Translations under genes and position numbers: made by a program
Shown: positions 1 to 8,930 of the stretch, piece by piece
Position numbering within the stretch: position 1 is the stretch's first letter
Layout: every line of letters starts with the position of its first letter
Notes under the pieces: generated by a model
Databases searched by the model: none
Told to the model about the DNA's origin: nothing
What the model saw: the letters and a program-made list of their open reading frames with translations, nothing else
Assembly: GCA_001584585.1 (NCBI GenBank)
Contig: LSYV01000007.1
Location: 2,548,330 to 2,581,693 of the forward strand
Reading direction: 5' to 3'
Origin: Gonium pectorale
Lineage: Eukaryota > Chlorophyta > Chlorophyceae > Chlamydomonadales > Volvocaceae
DNA: 33,364 nucleotides

Positions 1-374
1 GCCCTCCCCGGCGTCTCGCCTTCACCAGGCGCCAGCCCTTCTCCCGGCGTCTCGCCATCACCAGGCGCCAGCCCTTCTCCCGGGATCTCGCCCTCTCCAG
101 GGGCCAGCCCCTTTCCTGGCGACTCGCCCTCTCCAGGGGTCAGCCCCTCTCCCGGCGTCTCACCCTCACCAAGCGCCACGCCCTTCTCCCGGGATGTCGC
201 CCTCTCCAGACGTCAGCCCTCCCCGGCGTCTCGCCCTCTCCAGCGGCCAGCCCTCCCCCGGCGTCTTGCCTCCGATCTACTCGCCGAGCCCTTTTCCCGG
301 CGTCTCGCCATCACCAGGCGCCAGCCCCTCCCCCGTCGTCTCGCCCTCTCCTGGCGCCGGCCCCAGCCCCAATG
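1..374 (+). repeat. 36-bp coding minisatellite ([12 protein letters not shown] stalk)
   Basis: About ten imperfect copies of a 36-base unit encode Ser-Pro-Ser-Pro-Gly repeats of the surface protein. Copies differ mostly at third positions, with a few small indels. The SPSPG reading lies in the frame starting at base 1 up to about base 178 and in the next frame afterwards, because of one extra base near 179. Later 2-base and 1-base deletions near 210-260 compensate each other. The array probably continues upstream of the window. Confidence 0.85.
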
Positions 375-3300
375 TTTTACCGTCGCCATCCTCCTCGCCA
401 TCACCGGGCACCTATGGATCGCCCTCTCCATCTATTTCTCCCTCCCCCTCCCCGTCTCCCTCGCCATCTCTTGTGGACAACACTACCACAGACTTCTTTG
501 GCCAGGCGTATGCGCTGTCGTATGTCGATGGGTGCCGTGTGTACATCGACCTCAACGGCAACGGTCTGTACGACGAGGACGAACCGGACGGTCGTACAAG
601 CTTCGGCTCGTTCCGTTTCCCGGCGCCCAGGCAGGCAACGCTGTCGGTGCCGGTCAGGATGGGGGCAACCAACTTGCAGACCGACGATACGACCGAAAAC
701 TGTTACGAGCCGTTGACCGGTCTTCCAGGCATTTTCCCGCTGGCTGCGCCGCCCGGAATCCGGATCCTGACGCCGCTGACGACGGTCATAGCGGAGCTTA
801 TGTACGGCACCTGGATCCTGGGCGGTACGGCTGGCGGCCCGCCCGCCATCACCGACCCACAGGACGTCCTGATGAGCCGCACGGTCGCTGCATCTGCCGT
901 GATGTCGTACTATGGCTTCGGGGGGCGATTGGGCGGGGCCGAGCTGGGCGCGTTCGACGCTCTGCGGGAGTCGCGCGGCCGCACACCCCGCTCGGTGGCG
1001 CTGGTGCAGGCCGAGCTGCGCGCGTTCGTGTGGACCCGCTTGGTCGCCAGGTGCGTGGGCTGCTGCGAGACGTTGGGCGCTACTGGGGTCCGTTGAGATG
1101 TCGGGCGCATTACGCTTTTGGGCGGCCGAGCCGCTGGGCTTCCCTGGCAGGGGTGGCTCCGCCCAGGCCAGACGGGAGCCAAAGGGATGGGCAGGACCCA
1201 TGGATCGCGGCCAGAGGATGCGCAACGAACCATCCCCGGGCAAAGCCACCAGCATAACGCCCTTCCCACCTCCCGTCTGCCGCGGACAGTGCCATCCCGC
1301 AGCATCTCAGCCCCGCCTTCCGCCCTGCGAAACGCCTTCCACCCAACACAAAGACCCCCTGTGTTGCACCTAACCTGACCCAACTCGCCTGCACGCCGCC
1401 ACACCTCCCCTCCCCCCGACACAGCATCTTCATGGACCCCACCTACCCCGAGTCCTTCCCTGGCATCATCAGGGCGGTGCAGCACGCCAGCGCCGCCCAC
1501 ATCTACTCGCTCGCCACCGTAAACGACCGGCGCCGCCTCCCCTCCCTGGACGGGGGGCGCGAGGCCGTGGGGCTCCCCACCCCGCACGACGGCCACCTCG
1601 CCCACCTCACCCCCCAAGACACCCACCGGCGCAGCCTCATGGTGAGCCTGCGCCGGCAGGGCGCCGAGTCCGCCGGCGCGACGCCGCGCGAGGAGCTCGT
1701 GCTCGACCTGATCCAGTTCGCGCTGGATCAGATCCTGGTGGCGACCACATCGGATCCAGATCTCAGGTGGACCCTCGGCCTGTTCAACAACGGCCCCAAC
1801 AAGCTGCGCGCCGTGGTGGCCTCTATCGCGCGCTTCGAGCAGCTGCTGGAGCACGTGGGCGCCAACGCGACGGCCGACCCGGAGGCGCTGTCGGAGCTGC
1901 GGGACCTGGCCTACGTGGCGGTGACGCGGCTGGCGGACTGCGTCACGTCGCTGGCGGTCGGCGCCGAGGACAGCCCGGAGCAGGCTGCCGCCAAGCTTGA
2001 GGTGCGCACCGCACGGCGGCGCTGCAGTGGGGAGTTGAGGACGGATGGCAACCCACGGCGCGCGTCCTGCCTGCTTGCCTGCTGTCTGTCTGCTTGCTGC
2101 CGCCAGGCTCCACGGCCGCCAGGCCGCCAGCGCTGGGCCCCATTTGCGGTGCGCCTAGCCCGCTTTGCGTGATCCCCTTGCAAACTCCCTGATCATTGCG
2201 GCACCCCATCGTCGGCCTGCAACCCCGCCCCCGCAATCCGTCTTGCAGCGCTTCGAGCTGTGCAGCGCCGACGAGGCGCTGCTGGCGGAGGCCGCGGCGC
2301 TGGAGTTGGCCGCCGGCGACTCGGTGTGCGCCGCCGCGGCCGCGGCCAGCCCCAACGACACGTCCCTGGCCATCAAGGTGGAGTTCGCGGTGTCGTTCTG
2401 CCCGACTCCGCAGCCCGGCGACAGCCTCTTCAGCCCCTATGGCTGCGTGGGAGAGGACGGCGCGCCGCTGGTGGCGCAGTGCGTCGACCCGCCCAACTAC
2501 GACGAGCAGACGCGGTGGGTGGCTGGGCGCCGGGTTGTCAGGTTGGCGCCGGGTTGTCGGGTTGGCGCCGGCTTGCGGGATGTTGGCGCCGGGTTGCGTG
2601 CGGGGGGGTGGCGCCGGGTTGCGATGGGCGCCCGGGCGCTCGCCGGCCTGATGGGTGGGGTGCAGGGCATTGGAGAGCACGGGTCGTGAATTTGTGAACG
2701 TGCTGTGCAACCCCGTCCCGACGATGCAACCAGTAGCGCTCCACGGCAACGCGGTCTGTAGTACGCTGAGGCGCATAGACGGGAGTGCTGCATTGCTGTT
2801 AAGGCGCGGCTCCTTGATCTTTCTCCCCCACCGCCACCGTCGCCTCTGTCCACCCCATTACAGGGAGCTCGCCTGGTCCGTGGGCTGGAACCTGTCCTCC
2901 CTGCCTGAGGTCTTCCAGAGGACCGGCTTCAACGGCACGCTGCTGCGCTACCCGCTGGCTCCCAAGCGCACCGCCCTGGGAGCCTACCAGCTGCTGCTGC
3001 TGAGCAGCCGGGACGTGGGGCAGCGGGTGGAGCTGGAGCTGGACGACGGTGAGCGAGGGGGGGGGCAGGGTTGGGGGGTCGGGACGGGGTTGGCGCCGCC
3101 AGGGGCCGGGGGGAGGCAACAGAGCGGGCTGCGGGCGGGTGGCGGGGCAGCTGTGCGGGATGCGTGGGTGGGTGGCCGGGGGGCGGCGACGCGGCGTGCG
3201 TGAATGGCTCCCGCTACCGCCCACCAGCCCCCACCTAGCTCTCATGCCCCGCCCGCGCCCCGCTCGTGTCCCTGCCCAGGCACCGTCATCACCCTCACCA

Positions 3301-6300
3301 AGTCGGGGCTCGTGTCCAACATCAACCCATCGGTCGTGGTCCCGCCCACTTCGGTGGACGCCGCCGGCAACGCCTACTTCTCCGATGTCGTACTGCACGC
3401 TCGCCTAGCCTTCCTGACCGTCACCTTCTCCGTGCCGTCAACCGTGCTGTACGAGTCGGGTGCCATACGCATGCTGTATCAGGACCCGGCCGTCTGTCCT
3501 GAGGGCGAAACGCCCTTCATCCTCAGCACATGTGCCGTACCCAGCGTGTATGGCTGCGGCGCGTCGACCCCCTTCGTACGGCAGTGCCTGAACGAGCCAA
3601 ACTACGATGAGCAGCTCAAGTAAGCAGCTATGCGAGGGGCCACATGTGGCTTTTGTTTGTTGCGGCGGCTGGCTTTGGGTTGGTTGTGTGAATATGCTGT
3701 TGGGACAGCGCAGGCAGCACAGGTTGGACGCAACCCCCCAACCCCGGTACGATCTCGTCAGCCACCTCCACTTCGATCCAGTCACCGCACCGGCCCCCAA
3801 TCGCACCAAGCCACTGAACCCGCGGCCTCCGCGTCCGCCCCGCAGGGAGCTGTCCTGGGGTGCCGGCTGGGTCGCCGACCGACTTCCCGCCCCGCTGGCT
3901 ACCAACGGCTTCTACGGCACGCTGCTGCGCTACCCGCTGGCTCCCAAGCAGACCGCCCTGGGCACCTACCAGCTGCACCTGCTGAGCAGCTACAAGGTTC
4001 CGCAGCTGCTGCTGCTCGAGCTGGAGGACGGTGAGGGCCGGGGTCGGCCGCGGGGCAGGAGCGGGGCATGGCCGGGGTGGCCACGGGGAGCCATTGCGGT
4101 TGCGGCAGCACCACGCTTGGTCCGCCCCTGGTGGTCCTCATCCTCGAAACCAGGTGGTGTATGACGACGCGCCCCCGCCCGCTCCGGCTGACTGTTCCCC
4201 ACCTCCCGCCCCCCCACCGCAGGCTCCACCATCACTGTCACCAAACAGGGCATTCAGTACAGCGCCCGCCCCGGCGCCCCCGTGCCCCCCTCCGCCCGCG
4301 ACGACGCCGGCAACGTCTTCTTCCACGCGCTGGTGCTGCCTGCCCGCCTGGCCTTCGTGACCGCCTCCTTCGGGGTCCCGCCCGAGGCTTTCGCCGAGAC
4401 CGCCTCCTTCCGCCTGCTCTTCGCCTCGCCCAGCCCCAACCCCACGCCGCTGCCTCTGCCCGGCGGCAGCTGCCCCGACGGCCGCGTGCCGCTGCTCATC
4501 GCCGACTGCTACCAGCCCGAGCCCGCGACCTGCGCGGCGGCGGGCGGCGCGCCGCTGGTGGTGCAGTGCCAGGACGCGCCCAACTACGACGAGGCCACCA
4601 AGTGAGTGTGTGCGGAGAGCGTCTGGTGGTATGCCAACGGGCAGAGGTTGCACCGGGGATGGGGGTTTGGGGGAAGGCAGATGGGGCATGTTGGTTGGAG
4701 CTCCTGATTGCGCGCCTTGGGTGCCCTTTGCCCGCTGCTGTCTGCCGGCGGTGTCACTCGGGTTCCCACAGCTGAATGGCCAAACCCAGCTTACCGTACA
4801 CCGCTTGACGCCCACCGCAGGGAGCTGGCCTGGGGAGCCGGCTGGGTTGCGTCCGCCCTGCCCGACCTGTACAAGAGCCGGGGCTTCAACGGCACGCTGC
4901 TGCGCTACTCGCTGGCTCCCAAGCGCACCGCCCTGGGGGCCTACCAGCTGCTGCTGCTGAGCAGCCGGGACGTGGGGCAGCGGGTGGAGCTGGAGCTGGA
5001 GGACGGTGAGCGAGGGGGGGGGCAGGGTTGGGGAGTCGGGACGAGACGGCAGAACCGGAGTACACAAGTCGGCTGTGGGGACACTAAGCAACTGTGTCGG
5101 TCGGCGTGGAATGGGCTGTGTCGTGAGCTGCGCAGCACAGTCCGCAAGACCAACCGCCGCCCTGCCCTCCTCTCCCCTCCCCTCCCCGACGCCTGGCCCT
5201 GTAGGCGAGGTCATCACGGTCACCAAGGAGGGCGCCTCCTTCAGCAGCAGACCCGGCGAGCCGCTGCCGCCCTCCTCGCTGGACGCCGCCGGCAACGCGC
5301 TCTTCCAGCAGCTCGCCCTGCCCTCCCGCCTGGCCTTCCTCACAGTCATCTTCACCGTGCCGCCAGCCTACCTGGCGGAGAGCGCCTCGCTGCGCCTCAT
5401 CCACACGGCCGCCCTTTCGCCCAGCCCATCCCCCAGCGACTCCCCCGCGCCGTCGCCGGGGCCGTCCGACCACTCCCCGGCGCCTACGCCATCGCCGTCG
5501 GACCCGTCGCCCGGGCAGCAAGGCCCGTCGGTGTCCCCGGCCCCGACATCGCCCAACCCCCCTTCGCCCCTGCCGCCATCGCCAGCGCCGCCCTCCCCGG
5601 CACCACCGTCCCCAGCGCCGCCCTCGCCGAAGCCGCCATCTCCCAACCCTCCCTCGCCAGAGCCGCCATTGCCCGAGCCTCCTTCGCCTGAGCCGCCATC
5701 CCCGGATCCGCCTTCCCCTGAGCCGCCGTCGCCCGAGCCTCCATCGCCCGAGCCGCCGTCGCCCGAGCCGCCCACCATCTTCCCGCTGCCCCCGCCCAGC
5801 CCCGGCCCCAGACCCGTGGGTCGCTTCATCACCCTCGCCGGTCACGCGTACGACGGCTACCTCACTGGCTGTACGGTGTACCTTGACTCGGACAGCGACG
5901 GGAGCCAGGGCGACGAGGAGCCCGCCAACAGCACCGTCTACCGGGTGACTGCGGTGAGACATCCCATCCGTGCCGTACAGACTTGCATAACTTCCATGAT
6001 GCCTGCACATGAGCTGCCTGTGGCGTCTCGGCCTTGCGGGATCGGCCGCCGTCGCCGCCGCTGCCCCGTGCCCCTCGGCCCCAGCGCTCAGCAGCACCCC
6101 GCATGCCGTACGCCGCCGCACGCACACGCGCACGGGCATGTGCACGCGCACCACATACGCCTCCCCGTGCCACCGCCGTCCCATTCCAATACGCAGCCCC
6201 ATTCCTCCACCCCCCCCCCGCCCCCTCCCCCTAACCCCTCATCCACAGGGCCAGTCCGCGGACGGTGCCGTGTGGACTGGCTGGTCGCTGTCCGCGCCGG

Positions 6301-8930
6301 AGGAGGCGCCCCTCGCGGACCTCAACCTGCGGCTGCAGCCCTCCGCCTCGCTGGCCTCCGGCATCCGCGGCGTGGCGCCCGCCGCCGCAGGCAGCGCCGC
6401 CGCCGGCTGCCACGACGCCGCCACGCTGCTCAAGCTGCCCTTCAGCCTGGCGGCGCCCGCCGGCTGCAAGGTCATCAGCCCGCTCTCCACCCTGCTCATG
6501 CACTGGGCGCGCCTGCTGCAGGCCTACGACACCACCCTGCCGTACAGCACGGCTGTGTCCAAGGCGCGCGACGAGCTGGCGGTGGTGATGGGCGTGGCGT
6601 CACGCGACCCGGACCTGCGTGTGTGCGAGGCGGACGCGTACCGACTGCTGCTGGCGGGCGGCGTGGCGGAGGCGGAGGGCCTGGTGCGCGCCGAGGCGGC
6701 GGTCATGGGCGTCGTGACGGACGTGTGCGCCTTCATGATGCGCAACCTGTCCGGCATGCCCGCCTGCGCGCCGCTGGCCTTCACCGCCCTGGCCATGCAG
6801 CTCCGCCAGCGCGTGCTCAACCAGGTGCTGGGCGGCGGCGGCAGCGCCGCGCCCGCCGTGGCACTCATGGACGCTACGCTGCTGCACGAGGTCATCGGCG
6901 CCGCCGTCACGGCGGCGGCGGTGGGCGCCGACGGCGGCGCCGCCGCCGACGCCGGACTGAACCCGTACGCCGCTACTGCAGACTCGACGCGGATCGACGC
7001 GGCGGCGGCCGCCATGCTGCGGGCTCTACTGCTGCAGCGCGCCGCCACCTCCCTTGACCAGCTGCTGGTGGCGTCCCTGGCCATGCAGGACTTCCTCACG
7101 CGGCCCCTAGCGACCCTGGGGTCGGTCCTGACCGTTGACTCAGTCAACGCCACGTACACGTTTGCGACCGCCACAACCGACGCCAAGCTGGCCGAGGAGG
7201 TCATGCGAATCGTCAACGTACCGGGCGTCGTACTGCCGGGCTACGCGTCCGGTCAGGTCGGGCGCATCAACTTCCCGCCGCCGCCGCCGCCGCCACGCGG
7301 CAGCGGCATTGGCGGCGAGGACGACGTCGTGATTGGCCGGGGCCGCAGCAGCTCAACCGCCGGCTTCTGGGGCCTCATGTCCATCATCCCCGTCGCCGCC
7401 ATCGCCCTGCTGGTCGGCTTCTTCGTCCTCATGCGCCGCCGCCGCCTGCGCAACCGCTTCGCCAGCTACGCCGCGTCCACCTCTGGCGGCACCGCCGGCG
7501 ACGATACGGCATCGTCCGACACTGGCGCCGACAGCGGCAGCACCGCCGACGGAGGCAGCAACGGCAGCCCCCGCGCCGCCGTCAGCAGTGCCGCCACCTT
7601 TGCCGGCGTCGCGGATATTTCGGTCGCAGGCCCGGCGGCGGCGGTGGTGGCGGCTCCCCACCGCGTGAGCAACACCGGTCGTGGCGGCCGCGGCAGCGCC
7701 ACCGTCGCGCCCGCCCCCGTCGGCCCCTCGCCGGAGGACCTGGAGTGCCCCTCGCCGCGCTCCCTGGCCCTGGCCCTGGCCCGCAGCGCGCCGCAGCGTG
7801 GCTCCCCCACCCAGCTGCCCGCCTCTCCCGCCACCGGCAGCGCCGGCTCGTCGACTGGCTCCAACGTCGTTTGCGCCGCTGCCGCTGCCGCTGCCGCTGC
7901 CCCCAGCACCTCCGGCTCCGCGCGGCGCGTGCATCCCGACCCACGGGCCGGCAGCAGCGGCCGGGCGGCTGCGCCGCCGTCGCCGTCGTCTGGCGCCGTC
8001 GACATGACGGCCAGCATGGCGATGAGCGCCTGGTCCAACGCCCCGGCGCACGAGGGCCTGGACGTCTTCGCCGCCGTCGCACGCGATGTGCCCATCGACC
8101 ACGACGGCGGTGCCGCCGCGCCCATCGCCGGTGCCGGTGCCACGGCGGCGGCGGCGGCCGCCTCCGCCGCCGCTCAAGCGCCGGTGGCAGCGCCGGCCAC
8201 CATCAGCTGCATGATGTCGCTGGAGCGGCCGCTGCCATCCATCAGCTCGTCCACCCTCAGCATCGGTTGCGAGCCGTCCGAGGTACGGGTCGAGGAGTTC
8301 CTCCGTACGGCAAGCATTGGCGGCGCCTCTGACGCCGCCGCCGCCTACGTCTCCGCTTCCAGCGTCCGCGCCGTCGCGTCGCGCGACTCCTCCGTGCGCT
8401 CCACCGCGTCGGCGGCGCCGGCAGTGGCGATGCCGGCGGCTGCCGTCGCGGCCGCCGAGGCCGCCGCCGGCGGCAGCCAGCGGCGGTCGCGCAGCAACAG
8501 CAAGAAGCTGTCGGCCGGTAAGGCCGCTGCTGCTGGGGGCGCCGTCAACGCTGCAGCGGGTGCTGCCGCGCGAGGCGCTACCGACGCCAGCGCCCTGGAG
8601 CACCAGGAGGTCCTGCCGGCGCCGCCGGCGCTGGTCATTCCCGCAACCTCCTCGCCGACCGCCAGCCGCCGGGCCCTCATGGAGTCCGCCGAGCCCAAGT
8701 CCCCGGCGCGCGCCCTCGCCGCCGCCGCCGTCGCCGCCGCCGCATCGCCCGGCGCCAGCTCGCCGTTCTACATGGGCGCTGGCGGCGCCACGCCCCGGCA
8801 GTCGGCGGCGTCGCCGAAGCAGTCCGGTGCAGAGGCGGGCTTGTTGGCCAAGGCCGCGACGGCTGCGGCGGGAGCGACAGGTCACGCCAGCGGCACCGCG
8901 CGCAGCAGCGTGGATGGCGGGGACGCATGA
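1..8930 (+). CDS. Giant modular single-pass surface protein, 5' end missing (10 exons in window)
   Basis: Inferred exons: 1-1050, 1425-2001, 2249-2514, 2864-3048, 3280-3619, 3846-4030, 4223-4601, 4821-5005, 5205-5953, 6249-8930 (stop TGA). Every junction is GT-AG and the phases agree throughout (2,0,2,1,2,1,2,1,0), giving about 2,200 residues; the start lies upstream. Order of parts: SPSPG stalk; module A1 ([16 protein letters not shown], then LTPLTT); three copies of repeat B; a PPSPEP stalk; module A2 ([16 protein letters not shown], then ISPLST); a 24-residue membrane helix at 7362-7433 followed by RRRRLRNR; a tail of about 500 residues rich in Ala, Ser and Gly. The architecture suggests a plasma-membrane, cell-wall or adhesion-type glycoprotein with its ectodomain outside; the Pro stalks would be hydroxyproline-glycosylated if it behaves like other volvocine wall proteins. 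The A module resembles bacterial surface-protein modules with a D-x-N-x-N-G loop followed by a PLTTL motif. I recognise no named gene. The exon model is strong; function is inferred. Confidence 0.82.
2526..2634 (+). repeat. Intronic minisatellite, core GTTGGCGCCGGGTTG
   Basis: Four or five imperfect copies of a core near GTTGGCGCCGGGTTG fill the start of the third intron (2515-2863) of the surface-protein gene, directly after the donor site. The sequence is non-coding in the inferred model. Confidence 0.75.
2864..3619 (+). repeat. Repeat module B, copy 1 (exon pair 185 + 340 nt)
   Basis: Exons 2864-3048 and 3280-3619 together make 525 coding bases (175 residues), bounded by phase-2 introns on both sides. 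The first exon encodes [14 protein letters not shown], then [14 protein letters not shown], then [10 protein letters not shown]. The second encodes [22 protein letters not shown], a Cys-containing stretch and finally PNYDEQLK. The preceding exon (2249-2514) ends with the same kind of tail ([13 protein letters not shown]), so a partial or diverged copy precedes this one. Confidence 0.85.
3846..4601 (+). repeat. Repeat module B, copy 2 (exon pair 185 + 379 nt)
   Basis: Exons 3846-4030 and 4223-4601. The first exon is exactly as long as in copies 1 and 3 and encodes [39 protein letters not shown]. The second carries [25 protein letters not shown], a short Pro-rich insert and a tail ending in PNYDEATK. 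The module is bounded by phase-2 introns, so it can be gained or lost without breaking the frame. Copy 2 is the most diverged of the three in its first exon. Confidence 0.85.
4821..5408 (+). repeat. Repeat module B, copy 3 (leads into the PPSPEP stalk)
   Basis: Exon 4821-5005 (185 nt) encodes [28 protein letters not shown] and [10 protein letters not shown]. Exon 5205-5953 begins [24 protein letters not shown], but after LRLIHTAA it turns into the Pro-rich stalk instead of the Cys-containing PNYDE tail. The 3' part of the 185-nt exon and the start of the following intron are nearly identical to copy 1. Confidence 0.83.
5416..5800 (+). repeat. Ser-Pro / PPSPEPPSP hydroxyproline-type stalk
   Basis: In-frame Pro/Ser tract inside exon 5205-5953. 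It begins with [18 protein letters not shown] and passes into a 15-base-period run encoding [15 protein letters not shown] and mostly PPSPE units. Such tracts are the standard rod segments of volvocine extracellular matrix proteins and are normally hydroxylated and arabinosylated. The Glu at every fifth residue gives this stalk a strong negative charge. Confidence 0.85.

Noticed and set aside
401..1255. Long minus-strand open frame opposite module A1
   Set aside because: It is a mirror of the GC-rich coding exon on the plus strand; composition is dominated by Arg, Ala and Gly and it conflicts with the phase-consistent plus-strand model.
7353..8885. 510-residue minus-strand open frame
   Set aside because: It lies opposite the low-complexity tail of the surface protein and consists of Gly/Arg/Ala runs, a by-product of the GCC/GCG codon bias.
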